Shown here: piece by piece, positions 9,687 to 19,963 of the stretch
Numbering within the stretch: position 1 is the first letter of the stretch
Layout of the letters: each line of letters begins with the position of its first letter
Assembly: GCA_011037195.1 (NCBI GenBank)
Contig: JAAEAF010003459.1
Location: 62,001 to 126,000, forward strand
Direction of reading: 5' to 3'
Length of the DNA: 64,000 nt
DNA from: Triatoma infestans
Lineage: Eukaryota > Arthropoda > Insecta > Hemiptera > Reduviidae
Program-made: the position numbers and the translations under genes
Notes under the pieces: model-generated
The model's database searches: none
The model's input: only the letters and a program-made list of their open reading frames with translations
What the model was told of the DNA's origin: nothing

Positions 9687-9800
9687 GTCCAGTGGTCAAC
9701 GTTGCTCGCTATCTTGGGCTTTACTTAGACCGTAGACTTACAGGGAATCCTCATACACGACTTAAAAGAATAGAACTAAACAGACGCTTTCGACAACTTA
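9687..9800 (+). pseudogene. Inverted Jockey reverse transcriptase segment
   Basis: Plus strand: VARYLGLYLDRRLTGNPHTR then LKRIELNRRFRQL. This is the segment just N-terminal to the piece read on the opposite strand at 9660. Its protein end lies at the target duplication, as expected for a twin-primed inversion. Confidence 0.8.
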
Positions 9801-9814
9801 AAAGAAGTAAATTT

Positions 9815-11627
9815 AAAAAAAAAAATTAACGTGAATCTCTGATATAATTCTATTTAACAACTAACGTTATTTTTACAATATTATATAATGATTAAAAAAA
9901 AAAAAAGAAAGCAACTATGTTTTAATCTTTGTGGGAACAGCTTGTTCAATTTAATAGACACGTCCTTTCGATTTACAAAAACGAATATAAAATGAAACTA
10001 TTTAATATTCTATAAAAATATTGGTGTTTAATTGAGTGTAAACTATAGTAAATCGGTCGTCACCAATAGAGATGTAAAGATGAAAACCAAACCAAAAAGG
10101 TTTGGGTTGTATTAAATTTCGAATACGGTATATGTATATACCACCTAGTGTGCTGGGTATAGCATTCAATTTGTATAATATTCAAACACTGTGATACAAT
10201 ATTACAATATTAATATTGAGGGTGTATATTAAATAGAGACATGAACCACTTATATACATATACATATACACGTAGAAAGTATTGAAACTTACTAACACTA
10301 CAGGAGGGCTTGAATGCTGTCAATCAATAAGGCAACGCATAAGGGAGTATTTTCAAATCTTTAATGATGCTATAACTAATTTCCCTAAACTGCTCTTTTA
10401 ACAAACACTATCCTTATTCTCCTCCCTATATATAAACCACATTCTAAGTATACAAAACAGAAGTGCATATATGCCCGGCTCCCTTCAACAGTCCATTCAA
10501 TCATTAGACACAAAAAAAAAAAATGCACCCCAGTACCCTTCCCAGCACCAGAAGACAGGTACTTAGTTATGGATCATCGCACATATTCAATCGAACCGCA
10601 CTATTTACATTAACTATACAGCTTGACACAATGGTATCGAATGGTCTTTATTGTAATCTCACTCACTATGGGAAGTATTGCCAGATTTGCTACTGTCTTC
10701 CTATTTATCCACATTAGAAATATATAATTTCTAAGGAACTAACTGACTGAGAAATAATTTCTATAGTAATGAATCATGTGATAAATCTATAAATAATATG
10801 TCTCTTACATCATTATCTATCCTAACAGATAATTTAGTTAAGATAAGCTATCTGAAAAATTTAGGGACCATATGTCTTTATGATTCCATTTTTTATTTTG
10901 TCCTTTATATTTATGCTAAATTCTGCACCTTATCATTTTGGCTGATATTCCAACTAATCTTGGATATTAAATTTTTTTACTTTCTCTTACCAGTAGAAGA
11001 GAATTAATGCGATCATGCCAGGTCTATAAAATTCAGTTTCACACTAATTCCAGTTTCTCAGCCTTTATATATTCGTATATTATTTAAGAATATTTGAATT
11101 CAGACCGATATTACTTTACGCTTCGTACACCTGGACACCTGCCTAGTAACGGTAACATAAAAAAAAACTCCCTGATAACCCAAAAACAAATTCCTAAAGA
11201 CTTCCGACTGACTCACACCACGACCACACTAAAAATCGACCAACTTCACGTAAAATCTTCAGTAAACCCAGTTTTATTCCTTCATCCAAAATCGTCTCCT
11301 GAAACTCCTCATTCCATCCTAGACTGTCATCCCAACCCACTCTGCCGCAAAATAGCCACCACCTACGATCGTTCCGTACATTACAGGCACAAAGGACTGA
11401 AACAGATCCTCTCTTAATATTTTCCTAAAGTTGGTAAAGGTTTTTCCCTTTATTCCTGCATATTGCTCCTTGCCTTATCCCAAAAATCATTATATAAACA
11501 ATAGGAAATTTATAGTGTTAATGTACATTGAAACTTCTATTTATTATTATTGCATATATTTATGTAATATATCTAAGAATATTTGAGTTAGTGGAAAAAA
11601 TTCTGCGTTTGAAGAACCTTGGTTATT
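9815..11627. other. Unassigned stretch with two unsupported ORFs
   Basis: Plus-strand ORFs at 10523-10717 and 11094-11417 (107 codons, rich in Thr, His, Ser and Pro) are the longest. Neither shows a known domain. The region has TATA/CATA-rich simple sequence near 10120-10270. I see no repeat family that I can match elsewhere in the window. Confidence 0.35.
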
Positions 11628-11641
11628 TATTTGGAAACTAC

Positions 11642-12695
11642 TTGATGAGACGAGCAAGAAATGGGGATTTGAGAGAGATTATGAGATTACCATTAGTAGT
11701 ATAGGGGATGATAACCTCATGAGGCCAACGGAGTCGGGCAGCGGTATTATTCGCTGCTATTCAGATGGCTCTAGGCAGGAGGGCACTGGCCTAACGGGGG
11801 CGGGAGCATGGTTTCAGGAGTTGGATAGAGGGAGTTCGGTGGGTGGTGGGTTGGCCACGGTCTTTCAGGCAGAGGTGGTGGGCATTATTGAATGCTGCCA
11901 CCTGGTGGGGGAGTGGCAGGGAGAGTTCAAGGAAGTGCGGATTTTCTCGGATAGCCAGGCCGCACTAAGGGCTTTGAGTAAGCCTTGGTGGAGTTCGAAA
12001 TTAGTGGGAGAATGTCGGAGGAAGCTCAATGCTTTAGCTCGGAGGGGTACGGTGCGCCTCTATTGGATACCCGGACACGCGGGAATAGAGGGGAATGAGA
12101 GGGCAGACCAGTTGGCTAGGGAGGGATCATCTCAACCATTTTGCGGTCCTGAACCAGCCCTGGCTGTCACAAAGACGTTTCGTGACAAACAGATTAGACT
12201 TTGGGAGACGAAAGTTTTGGAGAAACGCTGGGGGGACACGCAGGGGTGCCTCCAAGCCAAAAGATTTATAAAGACAAGTAGGCAGGGAACTTCGGAGTAT
12301 CTCCTGTCCCTTAGTAGGACGGGTCTGAGGACCCTGATAGGGATAGTGACTGGACACACTTGGGTGTCCAGCCACTTGTTTAATATAGGGAGGACGTCTA
12401 GTCCCATTTGTCAGAACTGTGACGACGGAGTCAGGGAAACGGTGTACCACTACCTTTGTCAGTGTCCCCGTTTCGCTGGAACTAGGTTTCGTGTTTTTGG
12501 GAGGGCATCACTCTCGCAGGATTGTCTGCACGAGCTGGAGTTTCGGGATATCTTGGGATACTGTAGATTAACCGGTAAGCTACCGGGGGAGATTCATTAA
12601 GGGGATAGGGGGGTATCGGGGGGATAAAGGCCACATAGGCTTAGGTCCCGCGCCGCCATTAGGCACCCGAACTACAATAATAATAATAATAATTG
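11642..12695 (+). mobile_element. RNase H-bearing LINE 3' end (LINE-c, copy 1)
   Basis: The segment holds the last part of ORF2 followed by a short 3' untranslated region with GGGGGGTATCGGGG, GGCCACATAGGCTTAGG and GCACCCGAACTAC, then (AAT)n at 12679-12693. A TATTTGGAAACTAC block stands just before its 5' end (11628-11641). The same 14 bases occur after a second 3' end at 13723-13736, not directly after this one. A related copy is at 43.6-44.3 kb. Confidence 0.8.
11719..12600 (+). CDS. LINE ORF2 C-terminal fragment, RNase H plus zinc motif, 293 codons open
   Basis: Best preserved coding stretch in the window. RNase H runs from about residue 10 to 135: CYSDGSRQEG (first Asp), FQAEVVGI (Glu), FSDSQAALRAL (Asp), YWIPGHAGIEGNERADQLA (last Asp), so all four acidic positions are intact. 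GPEPAL follows. The C-terminal part has LIGIVTGHTW (about 205-215) and CQNCDDGVRETVYHYLCQCP (about 228-250), a C-x2-C...H-x4-C zinc-binding pattern. The same frame is open from about 11590, so the Met at 11719 is only the first ATG and not a real start. The reverse transcriptase and endonuclease are missing. It could not transpose alone. Confidence 0.88.
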   Translation: MRPTESGSGIIRCYSDGSRQEGTGLTGAGAWFQELDRGSSVGGGLATVFQAEVVGIIECCHLVGEWQGEFKEVRIFSDSQAALRALSKPWWSSKLVGECRRKLNALARRGTVRLYWIPGHAGIEGNERADQLAREGSSQPFCGPEPALAVTKTFRDKQIRLWETKVLEKRWGDTQGCLQAKRFIKTSRQGTSEYLLSLSRTGLRTLIGIVTGHTWVSSHLFNIGRTSSPICQNCDDGVRETVYHYLCQCPRFAGTRFRVFGRASLSQDCLHELEFRDILGYCRLTGKLPGEIH

Positions 12696-13619
12696 GAACT
12701 TCCTTGATTCTTCTACAAAGAGCTAGAGTGCGCCGCCAGCGCTTCCTAACGGCCACTAGGAGAATTTGAGGTACCTGCTTTCTCTCCTAGATGGCTCCAG
12801 TGGTTGCGTTACAATATCTTTATGCCTTGATAAAGACAATATATTTGTCGAAACATTGGCAAAAATTTAAGTTATTTTATTTAAAAAAAAAAAGAAGAAA
12901 AAAAACGAATCTTACAATTCTTATCCATCATTAATAACACATTAGAAGCATTGATGGAAGAAAATCGGTGTAACCGGAAGTACGACTTTATAGAATACGT
13001 TTCAAAGTTTTTGAATTTTTTTTTTTTTTTTGTGAAAAAGAGGAACATTAATTTTGTTTAAAATTGACCGGCTAAGTGTATAATATAAACTTATAATTTA
13101 TTTCCGAAAACGTACTTTCGGTAAAATTTGATTTTATGGTGGTATTTGGGGAATATATGAGTGTGGCTTTAAGAACTGTCGTTAGAAGCTTTGCTAAAGG
13201 ATTGAGACAAATAGCGCTTTGCATAAGTTTTACATTCAATTAAAAATTATTGTAGTCCCCACTTCAACTTGATTGAAATGTTATGCCCAATTAAGCCTTA
13301 GTTTAAACCCTGTATATTTAATTTGAGAATTAAAATATAATAAAAATCGTCTATATTCCACAACAGATTTTTACTTTCTCTTACTAGGAGAAAGAGAATT
13401 TTTTTTTTTTTTATACTTTCTCTTACTCCTGGTAAGAGAAAATATTGTTGATTATGTCCAATTTTCCATATCGAGTTTTCAGCGTTTTGAAGATGAACTA
13501 TATGTGTATGTGGACTATTCCGGAAGTAAATCCCTGAATATTTTTACATACTGCAAATGAAGGGATTGAAAGGAAAAGTGTAACGGCAAGAGAGAGAGAA
13601 CACAAGCCCGACCGAGAGA
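12696..13619. other. Stretch between two LINE 3' ends: Penelope-like end and repeat A pieces
   Basis: It starts with GGAACTTCC, then a mixed-composition segment to 12820, then a hammerhead-like motif at 12823-12861. Repeat A fragments follow: ACCGGAAGTACGAC near 12973 and CTTTCTCTTACTAGG/CTTTCTCTTACTCCTGG at 13374-13440. A purine-rich AGAGAGAGA stretch precedes the N gap. No coding sequence is seen. Confidence 0.5.
12823..12861 (+). ncRNA. Degenerate hammerhead-like motif (Penelope-like end)
   Basis: Order of parts: TGCC (stem I), TTGATAAA (in place of CTGATGA), GACA...TGTC (stem II, 4 bp), GAAA, a minimal ACAT stem III, T, then GGCA (stem I partner). The fold is hammerhead-like, but the core has changes that would be expected to impair cleavage. 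Sister motifs are at 23.45, 23.65 and 39.3 kb. Confidence 0.35.
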
Positions 13620-13639
13620 NNNNNNNNNNNNNNNNNNNN
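13620..13639. other. Assembly gap of 20 N
   Basis: Twenty unknown bases, probably a placeholder of arbitrary length. It sits directly before a second LINE-c 3' end. Confidence 0.98.
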
Positions 13640-13722
13640 TCGGGGGGATAAAGGCCACATGGGCTTAGGTCCCGCGCCATTAGGCACCCGAATTACAATA
13701 ATAATAATAGTAATAATAATAA
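13640..13722 (+). mobile_element. Second LINE-c 3' end after the gap
   Basis: TCGGGGGGATAAAGGCCACA onward repeats 12614-12693 with minor changes (CATGGG for CATAGG, a 3-bp deletion in GCGCCGCC, AATTAC for AACTAC). It ends in an (AAT)n tail interrupted by one AGT. TATTTGGAAACTAC follows at 13723. Confidence 0.85.
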
Positions 13723-13736
13723 TATTTGGAAACTAC

Positions 13737-14552
13737 AGCAAATATAATCAGACTCTGGAAGTACTCGGCAATGCGAACACAAGTAGTACTCCTGCCGAAA
13801 CACAAGTTCCAACAATCCGAGCCATGTAAAATAAAAAAAAAGGCATTTTGCTTGACCAAATTTATTTACTTCCTTTCGAAACATTTTTCGTGTTTTTCCA
13901 AAATTTTGAAATTCTTAGACTATCTAGTTTCTAATGCATCATTTTAATGAATTTTTCTTCTTTTATTTTTTGTGGTCTGAATTTTACTAAAAAATGACTC
14001 TATCGATTTTCTTTATATTTATGTAATATATCTCTATCACAAATTTCTCTGCAATTGTGTTCATATCACAAGACAATGGCCACCGGGCGAAGAGCCGCCT
14101 TATTTCTATTGGGACAAATCATGTGTTTTGGGGAAAAAAATTCCGCCCAAACTTCTCCCATCTCAGAGGATTTCCTATTTAAGAAGATAGAATCGATGCT
14201 CAAAAATTATTCTATCACGAGGTACCAAGTGACATCATCCGTCTGCATCACCCTTTTGCCTCAAAGACCTTATTTCTTACTTCTCACTTACTCTATCACC
14301 TATATTAGTAAAACTTAGTTTATTATATACATAATTCTCTCCTTTCTGACGTAACAAAAATCCCGACTTTCTACTGGTGGCAACCAAGGGAATCAGAATG
14401 TCCCAGATCCTTAATAAACTCTTTCGTAACCTCCATAAAATCAGTTTTTTCAATTAGTAAAAAAAACAAAAAAACGCACATTTGTAGACAGTATAGCAAT
14501 TTTTTTTAAAAAAGAAGAAATTGTTGCAGATGTTTTTCCCAATAAAAAATAA
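13737..14552. other. Unassigned stretch with short ORFs
   Basis: ORFs at 13726-13947 and 14055-14318 on the plus strand are not recognisable and lack support. The sequence is otherwise A+T-rich without a repeat match. Confidence 0.35.
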
Positions 14553-14735
14553 TATTAGCTCTGTGGTAGCGCGCTGGACTAGCAACGCGGAGATCCCTGG
14601 TTCGAATCCAGCCTGAACTACCCTTAAATTTTTTCTCTTCCCAGGAGCCTCTACAGCTCACTGTCCGGTGATGGAGCAGTGTCATCTATAACAAGAGAAC
14701 ACTGTCCGGAGACCGGCAGTGCACTGAGATCTGAG
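14553..14735 (+). mobile_element. tRNA-derived SINE copy 3
   Basis: Head TTAGCTCTGTGGTAGCGCGC at 14555 and B-box-like GGTTCGAATCC at about 14600. The body follows with CTCACTGTCCGGTGATGG and CACTGTCCGGAGACCGGCAG. It breaks off after GCACTGAGATCT and lacks the usual tail. A worn repeat A end (GTGAAACACTCATACGACTT) follows at once. Confidence 0.8.
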
Positions 14736-14879
14736 GTGAAACACTCATACGACTTCGTCTTAGTTCATAGTAATAAACTTGAGATTTTTTATAGGTTTTC
14801 CCCACAATGAGGATTTCTTCACCAAACTAACCATCCTTATATCCCTCCCCAAGTACATCATGATATCAATCAGAATTTT

Positions 14880-15440
14880 TTATTTTCCCTCTCCAGACAT
14901 CTCTCCGCAGAGCTTCTTCAGATACTAGACCATATCCTGACATGTCCTCTTCTACTATCTTTCTCCATCTTAATTTTGATCTGCCTCTTTTCCTCCTTTT
15001 TTCCGGGCACCATTCCATCACCTATTTGGAGATCCTTGGCTTATCCATTGTGAGGGTATGGTCGAACTATTCCAGCCTTCTTTCCGTTATTCTTTGGAGG
15101 ATATCCTCTTTTACATTCATAGCCTTTCTTATTTCTGTGTTACTGACCCTCTCTCATCTTGATTTTCGGGCAGATCTCCTCCAGAAATCCATTTCCGTGG
15201 CGAGCAGTATTTTTTTTTCTCTTGGCATCCAGGAGTCCATATTTCTCTACCGTAGAGCATTACACTTTCAACTGTAGAATAGTAAATTAACTTTTTAACA
15301 TTTGGTAGTATATCACTACTCCATAATAACGGATTTAGTAACCCAATGGCCCTGCGCCCTTCTACACTATCCTTCTCCTGCCACTTCCTTTTTCTAATCT
15401 TCCATCTACTTTAGGATAGAACCCAAGACAAATTTTCTTT
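14880..15440 (-). pseudogene. LINE reverse transcriptase C-terminal fragment
   Basis: Minus-strand reading from about 15390 gives RRAIGLLNPLLWSSDILPNV then KKLIYYSTVESVMLYG. This is the connection and thumb region seen in a common insect LINE reverse transcriptase type, perhaps RTE-like. Further pieces near 15250-14890 resemble its C-terminus: a WKDSIEEDM-like and KRKRGRPK-like stretch in shifting frames. Several frameshifts. The 111-codon plus-strand ORF at 14942-15277 is its antisense shadow. Confidence 0.65.
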
Positions 15441-16229
15441 AAAATTGAAATATTAAGCCCCATTTACCCCAAAATATTTGTAGAGGTAGTCAAGGTGCAT
15501 GTAATTAACCAAGCCAGGTTAGAGGAGTAAGGGATTGACTACAACCATTGGCTTTAAACATTATGTTACTATTTAGAGATTTCGAATCTAAAATTACCGG
15601 TGTAAATTCAAAATTCGAAAATCATCAGGGCTGTTTAAGATAAAGTTTCAAGACAATAGTTTAAGAAATGCAGAATCAAGAAATGAATCATTTTATCATT
15701 TCCTGTCTGGAGGATTGTCTCATATAGCAGATTTTTTGTTAATTTGAAACCAAAATAAAGTTATAAAATGAACTTATATATTTTTATAATTAAAGGAATC
15801 AGGATAATCAAGTAGCCACTCCTACCTTGTAGCTTCATAAAGCTTGGATTATTTAATAGAGACATATGTTTCGGTCTATGTAGCACCTAATTGTTCACAT
15901 AGTTGCCACTTTCACAAATGATAATAACAGCAGTAATTGTTAGTACCATAAGTAAGGCTTGTACTATGTATATGTATATATATACAAACATACATGCATA
16001 CATACATATAATGTATAGAATATAAGAGGAAATCCTCTATTATAAAGTAATATCTGTGCTAGTTATTATATTGCATATTTACCGGCCGGCTAATTCAACA
16101 TCCATTCTATACTGTGGTAATCCAACTGGTGATGATGATCTTATTTTCACTACTACGCAACATTAATTTTATATTTTTTTATTTTTTCCTTATATTTTTA
16201 TTTCTACTTTCTATTTACTGATGTAAGAG
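15441..16229. other. Unassigned A+T-rich DNA
   Basis: Simple TATATATA/CATACATA sequence at 15966-16015 and no recognisable family elsewhere. If the reverse transcriptase pieces on each side came from one element, its catalytic middle should lie here, but I see no YADD-type motif. Confidence 0.4.
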
Positions 16230-16680
16230 AAATTATTAAGTAGTGTCAAATTTTCATGTCACCAGAAACAGATGTTTTGAAATCCCCTGAGTAAGCAAAG
16301 TGATTTTTATAAATTGATCTATCTAGTATGTATGTACTAATCTGTTTATCTGTATGTTGGGCCAAGATAACACAAATATGGATGATCGCAGAAAGTCAAA
16401 ACTTGATATTTCTTTACAAAGTTTTTGGTCAAAATCGATTGACAGGGAAATACTTAACCGCTTTACTGAATCATTTTTACTTTTTCTTACTCCTCTTAGT
16501 AAGAGGAAGCATTGCGATCGTGCCAAATTGAGTTTTCACCGGAAATACATATTTTGGGGATCCCCTGCATATGACAAAAAAAATGCTGCAAATGAACCAA
16601 CTGGTTATACCTGTGTCGCTAAGAATTGCCACAGCGGAAATCCGGGCGCTGTTTGCCAATAGGGTGAACCATAAATGGTC
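16230..16680 (+). repeat. Repeat A, diverged partial copy
   Basis: TTTTTCTTACTCCTCTTAGT then AAGAGGAAGCATTGCGATCG, followed by GAGTTTTCACCGGAAATAC at 16480-16550, match the left end of the 45.4-kb copy. A weaker partial match precedes it at 16220-16290 (AAATTTTCATGTCACCAG). Overlapping ORFs on both strands are not genes. Confidence 0.55.
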
Positions 16681-17019
16681 GATGGATATGGAGGGGAAGC
16701 GCTATGTCTGCTTGTTGAGGGAAAATATTCCACATTCTTTGCCAAGCTAAGCTGTGTTTGTGGCTAACTTCAGAACCTTGACAGGCCACGATTATTTGCC
16801 TTGCTATTTATTTAGGCTAGGAATATTAAATGAAATGACATGTCCACTTAGCGAGGAGAGAGTTTTTGACGCCACCCACTTAAAGAATAGTAATGGGTGA
16901 GAGTAAAGAAAACTTATGTTACACGGAAACCTAATTGGTCTGCCCGAAACTTAATTGCCGATAAATAAGCCAGTATTATCCGGCGTAGGATAAAAAAAAA
17001 AAATAAAAAATTAAAATTA
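16681..17019. other. Unassigned stretch
   Basis: Moderate composition, no ORF above background, and no repeat match found by eye. Confidence 0.35.
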
Positions 17020-17240
17020 AATAGTCCAACACTGCTGTCTTTAGATTCTCGTCCTAGGAACCTCCACGACCCTGTAATGGGTAATGTTGTCTGTAACAAA
17101 AGATTTGGTGGTCTGCACAAATCTTGTCTGTAATTATGAAAACACTATCCGAAGCAAGACAGTAGTGGACTGAGAAGGTTCTATAGTATATGGTAGCTAT
17201 ATGGGTCCAGAAGGACTTTGGAGATAGCGTAGGGCTTGTT
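17020..17240 (+). mobile_element. SINE-related copy 4, LINE-type tail, no clear head
   Basis: The SINE body is recognisable (TAGATTCTCGTCCTAGGAAC, CAGTAGTGGACTGAGAAGG) but diverged, with extra sequence near 17105-17140 and no convincing tRNA head. The tail at 17191-17235 (GGTAGCTATATGGGTCC, CTTTGGAGATAGCGTAGGG) matches the LINE-b 3' end. Confidence 0.6.
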
Positions 17241-17395
17241 CCTCTTCACAGAAATTAGATAATTAATTTGCAGCATCATCTGTGTTAATTATTATCTTTT
17301 TAAATATCAGGATATCTATGTTATATCCTGATAGATATAAACACCATGTTTATATCCATTTAAAAACTATATTACTATTTTTACGTATTACTTTC

Positions 17396-17412
17396 TTCTT
17401 CTTCTTCTTCTT
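17396..17412. repeat. (CTT)n microsatellite
   Basis: About five and a half CTT units beside the reverse transcriptase fragment. Confidence 0.85.
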
Positions 17413-17429
17413 AGTCTGTTCCTTTTATA

Positions 17430-17830
17430 CCAATATAGCGGTGTCGAGGCCCGTTTCAAAATCTTTAGGTACTCTTTTGTTCTCCGCCATGCCAAGTTCA
17501 GAATATGCAGTAGAATCTGTTCTCCCACAGCACAGATAAATTTCATCATCTCTGGCGATATGCCATCAAATTCTACTGCCTTTTCTATTTTGACGCTTCC
17601 TAGAGCCAACTGCAATTCATATTCATTGATGTGATCATGTTCTTCACTATCGTGAAAAACTTCTTCACTATCGATAATTGTACACCTTCTGGCCTTCTCT
17701 CCTGCATTTAGCAGTTCTTCAAAATACTATTTCCATCTGTCCATTTATTTTCTGCTTTTCCAAAAGTATATTTCCATTGTTCCCTTCAATGGAGGGGGCT
17801 GTTTTATAATTTCTTAAAGTTTTTAATTGT
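17430..17830 (-). pseudogene. LINE reverse transcriptase N-terminal fragment
   Basis: Minus strand: AVEFDGISPEMMKF at about 17570-17530, then EQILLHILNLAWR. This is the start of the reverse transcriptase fingers, usually seen as G-x-DGI-x-PEM-K in these LINEs. Upstream (17690-17600) frame-shifted pieces include EEHDHINEYELQLALGS. The same minus-strand order as the piece at 14.9-15.4 kb suggests one broken element. Confidence 0.65.
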
Positions 17831-18858
17831 TTTATAAAAAAAAAAAAATCTCGCGATTTCCTCTGTAATCGATTTCCTCCATTATTCTCACCAAATTCCT
17901 TCCATGGTTTTTTTCTTCTAGTAATTATATAAAATCGCTCGATTTTATAAAATTTATATTAAATATTTTAACCTAGCATAAATAATTCCCATTTTGTACA
18001 AGTAATTTTTTTTTTTTTTTTTGTTAATTAATTTATTTATTTTGTTTTATCTCAATTGTCTTTATTTTACTTTTTATTTAAAAATAAAAAAATGCAGCCA
18101 CAATCAATTCTTTTTATATATATATTTATATATATATGTGTGCATGTATGTAAAACTTGGCCATCTACAAAGGATTTTCGCAAATGGTAAAAAAAAAAAA
18201 AACAGTATGATCCCTCAAAGCTATATAAATATTGCAAAAAATAATATTGTTCAATCATCGGTATTATAAAAAGTAATATTTTTTTTTTTTTTTGTATCTG
18301 TTTCTGGTTTAACTTCTTTTTTATTAAAAAAAATATTAAATTAAATTTATATTTTTTTTTATAATATTTTTGGTATAATGAATATGATCGAGATAAATTA
18401 ATTCTTTTGAATCATTTTATATTATATTACTTTTTGAAATATCTATAGAAAATCTAATTAATAATAATGTCAGTTACATGCATATAATTATTTTATTTTA
18501 ATCAAATTTTTTTTTTAATTAATTATTTGAAAAATTTATATTTAAAAAAAAATGTAAGAGAAGTTTATTTTGTGCATAATCAGAGGGAGAATTTAAAAGT
18601 ATGTAATTCTCATGATGTATCTCTTAAATCTTACAGCTGACAATAAAAAAGGCAAATCTTTCTCTTACACAGTAAATACAGTTCAAAGAAGAAACAGAAA
18701 ATAATACATTATATTTTTTTTTTGTTCCATTAATCGTAGGATTTCAGTTAAAGCTGAAAAGCTGATGAGTAAAGTTTGTGTTCCCTTTGAGATATCTCCA
18801 AAATACTAGACACTGTTTTTATCATCGTGTCACGGTAATAAGCGTCATGGTATTTACC
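17831..18858. other. Unassigned, very A+T-rich DNA
   Basis: T and A runs near 17835-17848, 18007-18022, 18190-18202 and 18274-18291, with TATATATA at 18115-18135. Nothing coding or family-specific was found. Confidence 0.5.
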
Positions 18859-19024
18859 TGTAACAGCAACAGAGCAAACAGCAAAGAGAGCAAGAGAATC
18901 TCAACCACTCTCTCGGACTGGAATGGGAGAAGTTGTATAAATATAGCGACGGACAGTCTATAAAGGACCAGTTAAACACAGTTGAGAATTCAGTACAATA
19001 TATCCAACCCGCTAGGTATCATTA

Positions 19025-19963
19025 ATTAATGGGGCTGCGACCCACCCCTGTTCGATAACTCGATCTGGTACACAGATGGATCCAAAACTCCGACTGGGGT
19101 CGAAGCTGGGCTCTACGGGGGCAGACCTAAAGTTAAAATTAAGGCCAGCCTAGGGAAGTACGTCACGGTCTTACAGGCTGAAGTCGTGACGTTACAACTC
19201 TGCGCTAGGGAGATTATAAGGCAAGGGATAGTGGGTAGAAGATTGGCCATATACTCCGACAGTCAGGCAGCCCTGAAGGCACTTTCCTCACACCAAGTGG
19301 TCTCAAGACTGGTGTGGGACTGCCCACTTGCCCTCACCGCGGAATAAACTAACACTCGCCTGGGTACCGGGACATGCAGGCTTTCTGGGCAATGAGAGGG
19401 CGGATGCCCGAGCGAGGGAGGGTTTGCAGGATACATTTATAAGCCCCGAACCCTTTTGCGGCTTGTCCAGGAGCCTCATTCAAACTTCTATCAGGGGTTG
19501 GATAGAAGAACAGCGTCTGCGTTGGTGGGAGAGAACACCAGGACAGAGGCAGGCAAAGCTCTTCATCAAAAGACATTTGCCTAAATTTACCAGAGACCTA
19601 TTGAGCCAGACCCGAAGGGATATAAGGTTAATTGTGGGTCTACTAACAGGGCATTGTAGGCTGAATAGACACATGCACCACCTACAACTTGCGGATAGTG
19701 CAGTATGCCGATTCTGCAAGGTAGAGGAGGAGACCCCGGCACACATCCTTTGTGAGTGCGCGGGCCTGGCGAGGATTAGGTTTCTTCAATTGGGGACGGG
19801 CAATCCCGAAGCTGAAAGCTTCATGACGGAGCTGCTCTCAGCTTTGCTAGGATTGATTAGGAGGGCAAAGCTGGGGGCTGTTCTGTAACTTAAGGGTCAC
19901 GATAGACCTCAATTTGTAGGTTAGGTCGCAGTGGAATGAGGCTCCCCCCTCCCCGCTTCTATT
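19025..19963 (+). mobile_element. 5'-truncated LINE nested in the L1 repeat (LINE-d)
   Basis: Bounded by CTAGGTATCATTA (19012-19024) and CTAGGTGTCATTA (19964-19976), a 13-bp duplication with one difference. It holds only RNase H onward plus a 3' end with GACCTCAATTTGTAGG, TTAGGTCGCAGTGGAATGAG and a C-rich end. Unlike its cousins it has no (AAT)n tail. It inserted after the LTR-like repeat. Confidence 0.85.
19028..19888 (+). pseudogene. LINE ORF2 C-terminus, RNase H and zinc motif, one frameshift
   Basis: The first frame (to about 19345) has WYTDGSKTPTG (first Asp), LQAEVVTLQL (Glu) and IYSDSQAALKAL (Asp), then a stop near 19345. The second frame (19328-19888, 186 codons) continues with LAWVPGHAGFLGNERADARA (last Asp), FISPEPFCG, a LIVGLLTGHCRLNRH segment and CRFCKVEEETPAHILCEC, the zinc-binding pattern. 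One frameshift near 19325 inactivates it. The minus-strand ORFs over it are shadows. Confidence 0.88.

Larger units (their letters stand above)
9147..9800 (-). mobile_element. Jockey-like LINE insertion with inverted 5' part
   Basis: The insertion is bounded by a perfect 14-bp duplication, AAAGAAGTAAATTT, at 9133-9146 and 9801-9814. The minus-strand 3' end carries AATAAA followed by GATC and a short A run at 9147-9160. The 3' part (9147 to about 9660) is on the minus strand. The 5' part (about 9675-9800) lies in the opposite orientation. This is the layout produced by twin priming. Confidence 0.85.

Noticed and set aside
11094..11417. A 107-codon ORF as a host gene
   Set aside because: No domain, no codon-use contrast I can judge, and no start or splice context. 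It stays unassigned.
12127..12450. Minus-strand ORFs of 91 and 107 codons
   Set aside because: They are antisense to the LINE-c RNase H and zinc region and have no recognisable content. The same applies to 19349-19746 minus and 43664-43973 minus.
13374..13440. A CRISPR-like pair of short repeats (CTTTCTCTTACT twice)
   Set aside because: Only two units with unequal spacing, and they are the ends of repeat A copies. The DNA is eukaryotic in character.
14553..14625. A functional tRNA gene
   Set aside because: A-box-like and B-box-like segments are present, but the acceptor stem does not pair and the SINE body follows directly. The same holds for the other eight SINE heads.
14942..15277. A 111-codon plus-strand ORF, Phe/Leu/Ser-rich and membrane-like
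   Set aside because: It is the antisense of a LINE reverse transcriptase C-terminus read on the minus strand.
15960..16012. A replication origin or promoter in the TATATA/CATACATA stretch
   Set aside because: Simple sequence of this kind is everywhere in the window and no specific signal stands out.
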